Of a DNA stretch of 64,000 nucleotides, positions 19,385-28,324 are shown one piece after another (positions within the stretch are counted from its first letter, which is position 1; each line of letters opens with the position of its first letter). This stretch comes from Streptomyces sp. ITFR-21 (GTDB lineage: Bacteria; Actinomycetota; Actinomycetes; Streptomycetales; Streptomycetaceae). The notes beneath the pieces are model-generated. The model was not told the origin of the DNA, made no database searches, and saw only the letters and a list, made by a program, of their open reading frames with translations. Made by a program: the position numbers and the translations under genes. The stretch lies in contig NZ_CP134605.1 of the NCBI RefSeq assembly GCF_031844685.1, forward strand, positions 3,864,001 through 3,928,000. Direction: 5' to 3'.

Positions 19385-19975
19385 TCAGGTGGGGGTGGGG
19401 GCTGGCGGGTGGTGTCGGGCCCAGTCGGTGCGGGCCGTGATGAGGGCGGGGCGTACGTCGTTGTCGAGGCGGTCGGCCTGCCGGCGCAGTTGTGAGGCGA
19501 GGTCGGCGAGGCCGTCGGGTGTGAGGCCGAGGATCCAGTGCTCGGGGTGGACCTGGATGTTGGCGACGGGGACGCGGGGCTCGGGGTGTTCGGCGTAGGG
19601 GCAGCACTCGACGACGGCATCGAAGAGGGTTTCCTCCCCGGCTGCGCCGTGGGCGTCGGGAGCCACGACCTGCATCGTCTGGCCGGGGAAGTGGGCCTGG
19701 TGGCTGATGTCGGCCAGGCGGATCGGGAGCAGCCGCAGTGGTACGCCGGTCCGGCTCGGGTCGTCCTGTGCCCATGCGGGCAGGTGTCCGGAGACCGTGA
19801 CCCCCTCCGGTGTCGTCATGGTCCACGTGCCCGGCCCGGCGCTCCTGGGGGAAGGCTGCCCGCAGCGCCGTCGTGCCTGTCCGTGCGTCGTGTCCGCCGT
19901 ATGCGTCGCCGTGGTGGTCTTCGGGCCGGTGGGGTTGGTTGGGTTCGTGCTGGTCGGGGGTGCTGGCGTGCTCAT
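19385..19975 (-). CDS. DUF6907-family protein
   Basis: The 196-residue product has a Thr/Pro-rich, probably disordered N-terminus. A C-terminal domain (about residues 60-196) follows, with the pattern VSGHLPAWAQDDPSRTGVPL, RLADISHQAHFPGQ, CPYAEHPEPRVPVANIQV and DGLADLASQLRRQADRLD. This matches actinobacterial DUF6907 proteins, which commonly sit beside XRE regulators in accessory regions. No biochemical role is known to me. The ATG at 19975 was chosen as the start of the conserved-type N-terminus. Confidence 0.7.
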   Translation of the reverse strand: MSTPAPPTSTNPTNPTGPKTTTATHTADTTHGQARRRCGQPSPRSAGPGTWTMTTPEGVTVSGHLPAWAQDDPSRTGVPLRLLPIRLADISHQAHFPGQTMQVVAPDAHGAAGEETLFDAVVECCPYAEHPEPRVPVANIQVHPEHWILGLTPDGLADLASQLRRQADRLDNDVRPALITARTDWARHHPPAPTPT

Positions 19976-20104
19976 GAGCGTTGTCCCGTCGTGGAGGGCA
20001 GGGGCGGAGAAGGGGGGTGTTCTCGGACTGCGCCGTTGTGCACCGGGCCGATGATGTCTGTCGCGTGCTGCGGTCCGAGGCCCCGTCATGCTGCGAGGAC
20101 TGTC

Positions 20105-20545
20105 ATGCCGTCGTACAAGCCGCCTTTGTGGCCGGTGTCTGTCAAGGCCGTCGTCTTCGACGGCGAAGGCCGTGTGTTCCTGCTGGAGAACGAGCGCGCC
20201 GAGTGGGAACTCCCGGGCGGCCGGTTGGAGATCAGCGCCCAGGACACCGGCGAGCCGGCCGACGTGTCGCCGGAGTCCGCGGTGGAGCGGGAGGTCCTTG
20301 AGGAGACCGGCTGGCAGGTCGAGGCCGGCAGCCTCGTCGACGGCGGGGTGTGGGTCTACGAGCCGGTTCCCGGCCGGCGGGACCTGATCGTGACCTGCGG
20401 CTGTACGGTGCGGGGGCCGTACCGGGAGCCGGTGGCCAGCCACGAGCACAAGCCGATGGGACTGCACGCCGTCGGCGACGTACCGGGTCTGGCCATGTCC
20501 GACCGCTACAAGCAGTCGATCCTCACCCGGCACGGGCGGCTCTGA
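20105..20545 (+). CDS. NUDIX hydrolase
   Basis: The 146-residue protein is a Nudix fold hydrolase, a family that cleaves nucleoside diphosphates linked to other groups. The Nudix box is recognisable (GGRLE ... AVEREVLEETGW) but contains about ten extra residues between the first Gly-Gly and REVLEETGW, so helix geometry differs from canonical members. ATG 20105 follows a GAGG. The next gene starts seven bases after the stop. Confidence 0.82.
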   Translation: MPSYKPPLWPVSVKAVVFDGEGRVFLLENERAEWELPGGRLEISAQDTGEPADVSPESAVEREVLEETGWQVEAGSLVDGGVWVYEPVPGRRDLIVTCGCTVRGPYREPVASHEHKPMGLHAVGDVPGLAMSDRYKQSILTRHGRL

Positions 20546-20551
20546 CCCGGC

Positions 20552-21388
20552 ATGGGCCGCGACCCGGCAACGCGCGTCCCGGCAGGGTACGTCCCGGTAC
20601 GGCAGTGGCGTTGGGCGACCCCGGAGGCCCAGGCCGTCCTCGCCGGTCGGAACCTCGGCCGCATCCTGCGCTTCTACCGGGCGGCGAACGGGATCAGCCA
20701 GGCCGGGCTGGGTGTCGCCCTCGGCGACATCCCGCCCGAGGAACGCCTGGCCACCGCCGCCCACTGGACGGGCAAGGCCCTGCCCATCGCGGACTTCGTC
20801 GCCGACCCGGGCCTCGGCTCCCACGCCCTGCGCATGCACGGCAACGAACTGCGCAAGGCCGGCCTGCGCGGAGCCGCGGTCGACCGCCTCGCCCACGCCG
20901 CCGCCCTGGCACCCGACCTCGACACCCGGGTCGCCGTCCTTCCCCTTCTGGCCCGCGCCGCCGGAGCGCCGGGCAACGCCGACCTGTTCGACCGCGCCCT
21001 GCGCGAAGCCCGGGACAGCCTGGACCGGGGGGCACACACCAGCTTGTTCGACCCCTTCGCGCTGCACGAGGTGCGGCTGCGGGGCCTGGTCGCAATCGCC
21101 TGCACCGAGGCGGCGATACGCCTGGTCGAGAACAGCCCGGTTCCGGCCGGCGCCGCGGCACCGCAGTGGCGTGTCATCGTCATGGTGACCATCGCCCATG
21201 TCCGGCTCCGGGCCGGGGACCGCAACGGTGCGGCCGACATGCCGGCCGCCGCCGTAGGCGAAGCCGCCGTCCAGCGGCTGCCCCACCAGCTCCGACGCAT
21301 CGAAGGAACCGCCGGCCGCCACCTGCCGGACATCACCACGGCGGCCCACAACGCCCTGCGCCACCTGCGTCAGCAGGTGCCCGCATGA
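20552..21388 (+). CDS. XRE/TPR-type regulator with an internal deletion
   Basis: The 278-residue product starts like a helix-turn-helix regulator (LGRILRFYRAANGISQAGLG) but jumps directly into helical repeat sequence (GNELRKAGLRGAAVDRLAHA) that normally comes 150 or more residues later. The recognition helix part and the first repeats are missing, so DNA binding is probably lost. The C-terminal TPR-like part continues to the end in one frame. It overlaps nothing and lies just after the NUDIX gene. It is probably a decaying gene that stayed in frame. Confidence 0.55.
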   Translation: MGRDPATRVPAGYVPVRQWRWATPEAQAVLAGRNLGRILRFYRAANGISQAGLGVALGDIPPEERLATAAHWTGKALPIADFVADPGLGSHALRMHGNELRKAGLRGAAVDRLAHAAALAPDLDTRVAVLPLLARAAGAPGNADLFDRALREARDSLDRGAHTSLFDPFALHEVRLRGLVAIACTEAAIRLVENSPVPAGAAAPQWRVIVMVTIAHVRLRAGDRNGAADMPAAAVGEAAVQRLPHQLRRIEGTAGRHLPDITTAAHNALRHLRQQVPA

Positions 21389-21426
21389 GCCGCGGTATGC
21401 CTGCGACGGTACGGGACACCCCCGCC

Positions 21427-21972
21427 TCATGACTCCCCGCCCTCCAGGGAGAGGGCGAACCACACGACCGTGCCGTCAGGGGCGACCCCCCAGGCATCGG
21501 CGAGCCGGTCCACGAGCACCATCCCGCGCCCCCGCTCCTCGTCAACACCCGCTTGACGCAGACGGGGTGAGCTCCCCGACGCCTGCCGCACCTCGACGCG
21601 GACGCCGTTCACCGTCCGGAACAGGACGACACTTCGACAACCGCCGCCGTGCTGGCAGGCGTTCGTGACCAGTTCGCTGATCAGAAGCTCGGCTCTGTCA
21701 GTGAGGGAAGGAAATCCCCAGTCCCGGAGCTTGCCGACACCCCTGTGCCGAACGTTCCGGCCCCAATGCCCTTGGTGCTCCTGTCCCGGCCTACCTGAAT
21801 CCGTTTCTCCCACGAGGTGCTTGCAGATTTCGACGGCCTCGGCGTCCTGCCCATCTGCGGAGTGGGTGCATCGGATACCCGATGGGTGGGCCTGGGACGC
21901 AGGGCCTTCGGCGGCTTCCGGGACGGCGTGAGGGCGGGCGCGCTGTCGTCCGGTGAAGCGAGTCGTCGTCAT
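21427..21972 (-). CDS. RsbW-like ATP-binding protein (HATPase)
   Basis: The 181-residue protein has a long non-conserved N-terminus and a C-terminal GHKL ATPase domain as in anti-sigma kinases. It shows an N box (AELLISELVTNACQHGG) and a G2 box (GRGMVLVDRLADAWG). The G1 position reads VRVEVRQAS where family members usually have Asp in the VRD motif; here it is Gln, which may weaken ATP binding. ATG 21972 follows GGAG. It is divergent from the broken regulator gene at 22281, a pairing seen often in streptomycetes. Confidence 0.75.
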   Translation of the reverse strand: MTTTRFTGRQRARPHAVPEAAEGPASQAHPSGIRCTHSADGQDAEAVEICKHLVGETDSGRPGQEHQGHWGRNVRHRGVGKLRDWGFPSLTDRAELLISELVTNACQHGGGCRSVVLFRTVNGVRVEVRQASGSSPRLRQAGVDEERGRGMVLVDRLADAWGVAPDGTVVWFALSLEGGES

Positions 21973-22280
21973 GGTTGGCTCCGTGTCGCTGCGGTGAGGG
22001 GCTGGCCGGGGCATCCGCAGTGTCGGATGCCCCGGCTCACGCTTGCCCCGGCGGGATGGCGTGTTCTTACGATCCCGCTGAAATCGGCGCCCGGTCACGG
22101 GCATTGGTGTCCGTAGATTCCGTACCGGTGACACGGCTCTGACCTCCGAAAACATCGCTTCTCGGGCGGTTTTCCGGGCGCTGGACCACTCGCTGAACCG
22201 GGCAATGGGCTTCGCCCCGGCTTCACCGTTCAGTACGGTTGATGAAACAACAGGCACCTCGCGCACCCCCGGAGCACGCC

Positions 22281-23776
22281 ATGGCTCAGCGACCTAAGCC
22301 CGGCAGTAAATCCGAACGCGACGCGCTGCGTCACGAGATGCTGTCCGGCGGCTTCACCCCTGCTGATATTGCATCCGAGATGCGCGCCCGCTTCGGCTTC
22401 CGCCCCCGGGAAGCGTGGCGGCATACCCTTGGCTGGAGTACTCAGCAGGCCGCAGACCGGATCAACGAGGTCGGTGCTGATCGGCGCGATGCGGTTGCCG
22501 CGGACGCCTCCCTGATCGGCAAGTGGGAGAAATGGCCGTCGGCCGCAGGCCGCCGGCCGGGAGAGGTACTTCTTTCCTTGATGGCAGTGGCGTACGACTG
22601 CTCCGTCGATCAACTCCTCGACATCGAGGACCATCGGGCCATGCCGACCCGCTCGGCTCGCCCGAGCCAGGCTCCACCCGCGGAAGCCGCCGACTCCGGG
22701 CCGACCTCCACGCCGCATCTTGTGCCGACTGCGGGGCTCAACAGCCCTACGGGAGCGGAAGCGGTACGCCAGGCAGCTGAGGAGTCCGCAGCCTGGGCCG
22801 CATGGGCGGATCCGACCAACGTCGGTGACATTGCGCTGGAGCAACTGAACGCTGAAGCCCGTCGACTCGCCAACGAGTATCTCAGCGGTGAGGCGGTCAG
22901 CGTCTTCGTACGCACCCGCCGTCTGCGCGACAGGGTCTTCCATCTCTTGGAGGGGCATCAGAGCCCTCGGCAGTCCGTGGACCTCTACGTCGTCGCCGGC
23001 TATGCGTGCGCGCTTCTGGCCTGGATGTCTTCGGATCTCGGCCATCTCGCCGACGCCGATACGCACGGTCGCACGGTCGCACGGCCTGGTTGTGCGGCGA
23101 GAAGGCCGGCCACCAGGATCTGCTCGCCTGGACCGCATCCACGCGAAGCAAGATCGCCATCTGGGACGGACGTGTGCGCGACGCGGTCAATCACGCCCGC
23201 CGAGGCGCTTCCTACGTCACCCACGGGACGGTCGGTGCCCTGCTCGCCTGCCAGGAGGCCGACGCGTGGTCCAAGCTGGGAGCGACTGCGGAAACGGAAG
23301 CAGCCCTGCGCCGCGCCGAGTCCGCCCGCGGCGCAGTCCAGGGCGAAGACGTGATCGGCGGGCTGTTTGCCTGCTCCATCGGTCGGCAGGAGCAGTACCA
23401 CGCCAGCGCTCATCTGCGGATCGGCAGATATGAGTCGGCTCTCGCCGAAGCGGACAGCGCCCTGGCCCATCTGCAGGCGCAGCCGCAGCGCGCGTACGGC
23501 ACCGAGGCCCAGACCTCGATCAGCCAGGCTATGGGCCACATCGGCCTTGGCCGGCCGGAGGCGGTGATGGAGGTTCTCGCTCCGGTGATCCGACTACAGC
23601 CCGAGCAGCGACTCGACACCGTCATCGGACGCATGCGGGAACTCACCACGATGATGCGGTACGCGCCGGGGGCGCGTGGAGCCGCGGGCGTCCGGGCGCG
23701 AGCAGAACTCACCGACTGGTGCCAGGACTCCGCTCCATCGCGACTGGCTCTCCCGTCGGGTTGCAGTCTGTCCTGA
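22281..23776 (+). pseudogene. HTH/TPR transcriptional regulator broken by an 8-bp duplication
   Basis: The start MAQRPKPGSKSERDALRHEM (ATG 22281, GGAG upstream) leads into a regulator with an HTH-like region and then helical repeats. At 23064-23079 the octamer CACGGTCG is duplicated in tandem, shifting the frame. Removing one copy restores THGRTAWLCGEKAGHQDL and runs on in the second frame to 23776. The whole would be about 495 residues. The duplication looks recent because both halves remain well preserved. It could also be a sequencing error or phase variation. Confidence 0.75.
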
Positions 23777-23837
23777 CAACAGCGCCGACCGCACTTCCCC
23801 CTGCCGCCCGGCCGGGGGCGACCGAGGAGGAGTACCT

Positions 23838-24464
23838 GTGACCGATCCGCACGTGCCCGGATTCATGCGCGACCACTGGTGGTGGCGGCCGGGCTGGCGC
23901 GAGGGCCGCTCGTTCTACACCTGGCACCTGACCTTCGCCGACCAGCCGGACGTGCGCCGCTTCGCGGCCGAGTACCGCCGGGCCCTCGACGGGCTGCCGG
24001 GGCTTGACCTCATCCCCGACGCCTGGCTCCACCTGACGATGCAGGGCATCGGCTTTGCGGGAGAAACGGCCGAGACCACGGCCGAGGAGATCGCCGACGC
24101 CGCCGCGTTCCGACTCGCCGCGCTCCCCGCCTTCGACATCACCCTGCACGCCCCGGTCGTGGACCCCGAAGCCCTCCTCGTACCGGTCCACCCGCAAGGA
24201 CCCGTCACCCGGCTGCGCAACGCCATCCGGAACGCCGTCGGTGACGTCCTCGCCGAAGTACCGGAGACCGCGGAAGGCTTTGTCCCCCACGTCTCCCTCG
24301 CCTACAGCAACTCCGACCGCCCCGCCGCCCCGTTCGCCGAAGCCCTGGCCGCCACCGACATCCGACCGGCGAACGCGTCGATCACGCACGCCGACCTGAT
24401 CCGGATCAACCGCGACCACCGCATGTACGAATGGTCCGAAGTACGAAGCGTCCGCCTGGGATGA
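23838..24464 (+). CDS. 2'-5' RNA ligase family protein (2H phosphoesterase)
   Basis: The 208-residue protein has the two H-x-T/S motifs of the 2H phosphoesterase fold: WLHLTMQGIGF (about residue 60) and GFVPHVSLAYSNSD (about residue 155). Family members cleave 2',3'-cyclic phosphates or 2'-5' bonds; the substrate here is unknown. GTG 23838 follows AGGAGG. It comes after the broken regulator and an RsbW-like ATPase, an accessory combination common in Streptomyces. Confidence 0.83.
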   Translation: MTDPHVPGFMRDHWWWRPGWREGRSFYTWHLTFADQPDVRRFAAEYRRALDGLPGLDLIPDAWLHLTMQGIGFAGETAETTAEEIADAAAFRLAALPAFDITLHAPVVDPEALLVPVHPQGPVTRLRNAIRNAVGDVLAEVPETAEGFVPHVSLAYSNSDRPAAPFAEALAATDIRPANASITHADLIRINRDHRMYEWSEVRSVRLG

Positions 24465-24618
24465 CCGCCGAGACCTGCTACAGATCAAGCACCTGTTGGG
24501 GCTCGTGGCGGCTGTCGGATGCCGCCCGTCCGTTTGTGAGGCGGCCGGCGGTGGCGGATCTGCGGCGGAGTATCGCGGCCGTCGTCCAGGTGTGATGGCG
24601 TCCCGTGTGGAGGAGTAG

Positions 24619-25242
24619 TGGCTTGTCCTGCGGGCGGCTGCCCGCGCGGCCGGGTTTTCGAGTGGCGGTGCCGAACCGATCCGTCTGGCCGAGAACGGTC
24701 TGTGGCGGCTCCCGGGCCGTGTCGTCGTCCGGATCGCCCGGCCCGGTCAGGAAGCCGCAGCCGCTTGCGAAGCCGCCGTGGCCAGGTGGCTCGGCGGGCA
24801 GGGCCTGCCCGCCGTGTCTCCGCTGGCGATCGGGCAGCCGGTCGTGGTCAGCGGCCGGGCTGTCACTTTCTGGCACGAGCTGCCGGAACACCGCCAGGGG
24901 AGCGCGGCCGACCTCTGCGTCCTGCTGCGGCAGCCCCACGGTCTGCCTCTTCCCGACGAGGACCGGCTCGGCCTGGCCGTCGGGCTTCTCGACCCGTTCG
25001 TCCGGACACGCGACCGGATCGAAGCGGCCGAGGCGATGCCGGAGTCCGGCCGGGCCTTCCTCCCCGGCGAGCGGGAAAGGCTCCGTGCCGGGTGGGACAC
25101 GCTCTCCGCCGACTGGCCGGTCCGTCTGATCCACGGTGATGCCTGGCGCGGGAACTGCGCGGTCACCGACGACGGCCGCCGCTGCCTCCTCGACTGCGAA
25201 CGCACGTCTGTGGGGCCGCCCGCATGGGATCTGACCTCTTAG
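24619..25242 (+). pseudogene. Aminoglycoside phosphotransferase-like remnant
   Basis: The open frame lacks a start: an in-frame TAG stands at 24616, just before protein-like sequence GAEPIRLAENGLWRLPGRVV. The catalytic-loop region is recognisable (LIHGDAWRGNCAV, LLDCERTSVGPPAWDLT), as in the APH/choline kinase fold. The frame ends in TAG exactly at the left edge of the IS element, and no C-terminal continuation is found on the other side. Both ends are therefore missing or damaged. Confidence 0.7.
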
Positions 25243-25331
25243 TACTCCAGCAGCACTTCGCTATTCCTGCTGGTCAGGTGCCTGATTGTGAGTGTAGTGG
25301 GGTGGCGTTTCGCCGGGTGCGGGATCGGTGG
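25243..25331 (+). repeat. Left terminal inverted repeat of the IS (89 bp)
   Basis: Begins TACTCCAGCAGCACTTCGCT and matches the reverse complement of 26725-26813 at 88 of 89 positions; the mismatch is at 25307. It is unusually long for an insertion sequence. Confidence 0.92.
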
Positions 25332-25392
25332 GAGTCTCATCCGAAGGAGGGGTTTGTGCTGATCGGCAGCCCGGGGTGGGCAGGGTCTGAGC

Positions 25393-26643
25393 GTGATCGA
25401 GGATCTTGGAACGGGCCTGTGGGCAGCGGAACTTGAGGATCTGTTTCTGCGTGTGGGCGGCAGGTTCTCGCGCGTGGAGCCACGGCGGCGGATGCGGGAC
25501 TATGTTCGCGGCCTGCTGGGACCGGTCGGCCGTAAGAACGGGTGGCAGCTCGCCGAGTTCGCCGGCCACAATACCCCCGACGGCTTGCAGCGGCTCCTGG
25601 CCGGGGCCCGGTGGGATCCCGAGGAGATCCGCGATGACCTGCAGGAATACGTCGCTGAGAAGCTCGGCCGGCCAGACGGTGTGCTGATCATCGACGACAC
25701 TGGGTTCCTGAAGAAGGGCGTCACCTCGGCCGGGGTGCAACGGCAGTACTCCGGCACGGCCGGGCGGACCGAGAACTGTCAGATCGGGGTATTCGCCGCC
25801 TATGCCTCCTCCAGAGGCCGTGCGCTGGTGGACCGGGAGCTGTACTTGCCCAAGTCCTGGACGGCCGATGCGGACCGCTGCCGCGCTGCCAAGATCCCCG
25901 AAGACCGGGCGTTCGCGACGAAGGGTGAACTCGCCCGCCGTCTGGTGCTGCGGGCGCTCGCCTCAGACCTCCCTATCGGCTGGGTGACCGCCGATTCCGC
26001 CTACGGTCAGGAATGGGGATTCCGGCGCTTCCTGGAGGAAGCCGGCGTCGGCTATGTCCTCGCCGTTCCGAAATCACAGCAGGTCAAGTCGCTGGCTGGG
26101 ATCTGGCGCATCGACCAGCTCATCACCGAAGCCCCCGAGGATGCCTGGCAGCGCGTGTCAGCCGGCGACGGCGCCAAGGGCCCTCGCGTCTACGACTGGG
26201 CCTCGGCAAGACTTCCGGTCATCGACTTCTTCGACGGCGATCTGCCCACGCATCGCCGCTGGGTGCTGGCTCGCCGCAGCATCAAGCGGCCCCAGGAGAT
26301 CGCCTACTACCTGGCCTACGCGCCGACCGCCGTCACGGTCGCCGAGCTGGTGCGGATCGCCGGATCGCGCTGGGCGATCGAGGAGTGCTTCCAGGCCGCG
26401 AAGAACGAGTGCGGCCTGGACGAGTACGAAGTCCGTCGGTATCCGGGCTGGTACCGCCACATCACCCTGGCAATGCTCGCCCACGCCTTCCTCGCCGCGA
26501 TGGCCGCAGCGGCCATCGAAAGGGGGACCGAAGAAACGATCACTGCACCCTCGCGCCCTTCACCGTGGCAGAAGTCCGGAAATTGCTGGCAACTTGCCAT
26601 CCCCACCCAACACCCCAACACCAGAGGGCTGTTCACGCGCTGA
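25393..26643 (+). CDS. IS701-family DDE transposase
   Basis: The 416-residue protein has the DDE pattern of IS701-type transposases: GVLIIDDTGFLKKGVTSAGV with the first Asp, GWVTADSAYGQEWGFRR with the second, and WAIEECFQAAKNECGLDEYE carrying the Glu. The N-terminal region (GRFSRVEPRRRMRDYVRGLL) is also family-typical. The frame is uninterrupted, so the element may be active. The GTG start is weakly supported by AGGGT upstream. The stop lies about 80 bp inside the right repeat. Confidence 0.92.
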   Translation: MIEDLGTGLWAAELEDLFLRVGGRFSRVEPRRRMRDYVRGLLGPVGRKNGWQLAEFAGHNTPDGLQRLLAGARWDPEEIRDDLQEYVAEKLGRPDGVLIIDDTGFLKKGVTSAGVQRQYSGTAGRTENCQIGVFAAYASSRGRALVDRELYLPKSWTADADRCRAAKIPEDRAFATKGELARRLVLRALASDLPIGWVTADSAYGQEWGFRRFLEEAGVGYVLAVPKSQQVKSLAGIWRIDQLITEAPEDAWQRVSAGDGAKGPRVYDWASARLPVIDFFDGDLPTHRRWVLARRSIKRPQEIAYYLAYAPTAVTVAELVRIAGSRWAIEECFQAAKNECGLDEYEVRRYPGWYRHITLAMLAHAFLAAMAAAAIERGTEETITAPSRPSPWQKSGNCWQLAIPTQHPNTRGLFTR

Positions 26644-26724
26644 GATGGTCGAGATGGCGACGCCACCACCAAGCCGTCGCCCGCCACTGCCATTACCGGA
26701 GCCGAACCCAAACACTACAGGGAT

Positions 26725-26813
26725 CCACCGATCCCGCACCCGGCGAAAGGCCACCCCACTACACTCACAATCAGGCACCTGACCAGCAGGAATAGCGAAG
26801 TGCTGCTGGAGTA
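26725..26813 (-). repeat. Right terminal inverted repeat of the IS (89 bp)
   Basis: Reverse complement of the left repeat apart from one base. The outer end reads GCTGCTGGAGTA, followed by CTAG. Confidence 0.92.
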
Positions 26814-26817
26814 CTAG

Positions 26818-27201
26818 CCTCGATACCGGTACCTTAGGTGCAATCCGGTCATTGTCGGTGGTATGCCGAGAGCGGGTCAGCTGAAGTCATCTGGTGAGCG
26901 GGCTGACCTGGGACGATGCGAGATCCAGCCTGCTGACCAGACCAAACACCGTTTGCTGGTTGCCGTCAGTCCGCTTCGGTTTCCGCGGCCACGTGTGTTG
27001 AATCCGTGCTCGGACAGCAGCCCACATGCACGCCTGCGGCTTCAGGAATTCGTCCATTGGCGGCCGGCAGTCCGGGCGCCGTAGCAGCACGTCATACGCT
27101 GGCCTGACGCGATCGAGGCAGCCCGTCAGGGCATCGTGGGCAGGCCGGTCCTCCGGCGGGAGTGGGGCCCTGCTCGGTGGCACAGACCTCTTCGCGCCCG
27201 T
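26818..27201. other. Non-coding stretch between IS and alkylation-repair genes
   Basis: No gene with a start, ribosome site and protein-like composition is visible. The sequence does not continue the APH reading frame, so the right flank of the IS is not its simple other half. Confidence 0.5.
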
Positions 27202-27230
27202 CTCACGTTCCGTGCCGCCGGCGCGTCTAC
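27202..27230 (+). promoter_or_regulatory. Candidate ECF-type promoter of the first ogt gene
   Basis: CTCACGTTC (27202-27210), 13-bp spacer, CGTCTAC (27224-27230). The same pair with the same spacing precedes the sigma-factor gene 590 bp downstream (27790-27818). Such bipartite motifs with fixed spacing are typical of ECF sigma factors controlling their own gene. The inferred start site would leave a leader of roughly 45-50 nt before ogt. Confidence 0.65.
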
Positions 27231-27283
27231 GGCCTGTGCGGACCGATTCACCCGGATCGGGGTTCAGGGAAGGAACCACTGCC

Positions 27284-27781
27284 ATGAGGACCCACACGAT
27301 CATTGACTCGCCGCTCGGCGGTCTCACCGTTGTCGCCGAGAACGACAGGCTGACCGGCCTGTATTTCGAGTGCCACCGCAGGCGCCCCGCGGCGACGGAG
27401 CTGGGCACGCGAACCGATGAGGGGTTCGAGGAGCTCCGACGGCAGCTCGACCAGTACTTCACCGGCGACCGACGCGACTTCGCATTGCCCCTGGCCCCGG
27501 CCGGGGACGGGTTCCAGCAGCGGGTGTGGGATCTGCTCCAGCTGATTCCCTATGGGGAGACCCGTTCCTACGGTGATCTGGCCCGTCGGCTGGGCGACGC
27601 GTCGCTGGCTCAGGCGGTGGGCGCGGCCAATGGCCGCAACCCGCTGTGCATCCTCATTCCCTGCCACCGGGTGGTCGGTGCCGACGGCAAGCTGGTGGGC
27701 TACGCCGGCGGCCTCGATCGCAAGCTCCACCTGCTGGAGCTGGAGCAGCCGGCCCGCGGCGGTGCCGGTCGACTTTTCTGA
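27284..27781 (+). CDS. ogt: Methylated-DNA-protein-cysteine methyltransferase (Ogt), first copy
   Basis: The 165-residue protein repairs O6-alkylguanine by transferring the alkyl group to its own Cys. The active-site motif ILIPCHRVVGADGKLVGYAG, the helix-turn-helix YGETRSYGDLARRLG and the Asn hinge region (AANGRNP) are all present. ATG 27284 follows AAGGA. It is separated from the sigma-factor gene by 42 bp that contain a second copy of the promoter motif. Confidence 0.95.
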   Translation: MRTHTIIDSPLGGLTVVAENDRLTGLYFECHRRRPAATELGTRTDEGFEELRRQLDQYFTGDRRDFALPLAPAGDGFQQRVWDLLQLIPYGETRSYGDLARRLGDASLAQAVGAANGRNPLCILIPCHRVVGADGKLVGYAGGLDRKLHLLELEQPARGGAGRLF

Positions 27782-27789
27782 GGACCGGT

Positions 27790-27818
27790 CTCACGTTCGG
27801 TACCGCTGGGGCGTTTAC
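27790..27818 (+). promoter_or_regulatory. Candidate autoregulated promoter of the sigma-factor gene
   Basis: CTCACGTTC (27790-27798), 13-bp spacer, CGTTTAC (27812-27818). Only five bases separate the -10 from the GTG start, so the sigma mRNA would be leaderless. It matches the motif in front of ogt at 15 of 16 box positions with identical spacing. Confidence 0.65.
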
Positions 27819-27823
27819 CAGAT

Positions 27824-28324
27824 GTGACGAAGCGACCCTTCCAGCAGATCGTGACCGACCACGGGCCGATGGTGCTCCGTGTCGTGCGGGCCGTCCTTGG
27901 TCCGGACGACACGGACGATGCCTGGTCAGAGACGTTTCTGGCAGCGATGACGGCCTACCCGGACCTGCCGGACGACACCAACATGGAGGCATGGCTGGTG
28001 ACCGTCGCCCATCGCAAGGCGATCGACGTCACCCGGACCAATGCCAGGCGTCCCCTCCCCGTGGAAGAACTGCCCGAGCGCCTGAGCCGCACCGGCCGGC
28101 CGCAGGACTGGGACGGCGACCTGTGGCAGGCGCTGAAAGAGCTCCCCGACCGGCAGCGGCAGTCGGTCGCCTATCACTACCTCGCCGGGCTGCCGTACAA
28201 GGAGATCGCCGCCCTGATGGGCGGCAGCACCGACGCCGCACGCCGGGCGGCGGCCGATGGGATCAAGACCCTGCGCAGCACCTACCCGGCAGACACCGAC
28301 CAGACGGGAGTGACCCGCAAGTGA
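27824..28324 (+). CDS. Sigma-70 family (ECF-like) RNA polymerase sigma factor
   Basis: The 166-residue protein has a sigma-2 region (DDAWSETFLAAMTAYPDL, WLVTVAHRKAIDVTR) and a sigma-4 region (LPDRQRQSVAYHYLAGLPYK followed by EIAALMGGSTDAARRAAADG). It is as short as ECF factors. No anti-sigma gene adjoins it. Its GTGA overlap with the second ogt gene and the shared promoter motif suggest it directs an alkylation-damage regulon, replacing the Ada-type activator used elsewhere. What signal controls its activity is not visible. Confidence 0.88.
   Translation: MTKRPFQQIVTDHGPMVLRVVRAVLGPDDTDDAWSETFLAAMTAYPDLPDDTNMEAWLVTVAHRKAIDVTRTNARRPLPVEELPERLSRTGRPQDWDGDLWQALKELPDRQRQSVAYHYLAGLPYKEIAALMGGSTDAARRAAADGIKTLRSTYPADTDQTGVTRK

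Larger units (their letters stand above)
25243..26813 (+). mobile_element. Complete IS701-type insertion sequence, 1571 bp
   Basis: One intact transposase gene lies between 89-bp terminal inverted repeats that differ at a single position. The flanking tetramers are TTAG (25239-25242) and CTAG (26814-26817). These fit a YTAG-type 4-bp target for this family but are not identical, so the duplication has mutated or the target is only a preference. The element adjoins an APH remnant. Confidence 0.88.

Noticed and set aside
24465..24618. A functional start for the APH-like gene
   Set aside because: The in-frame TAG at 24616 is followed by no start codon before the conserved region.
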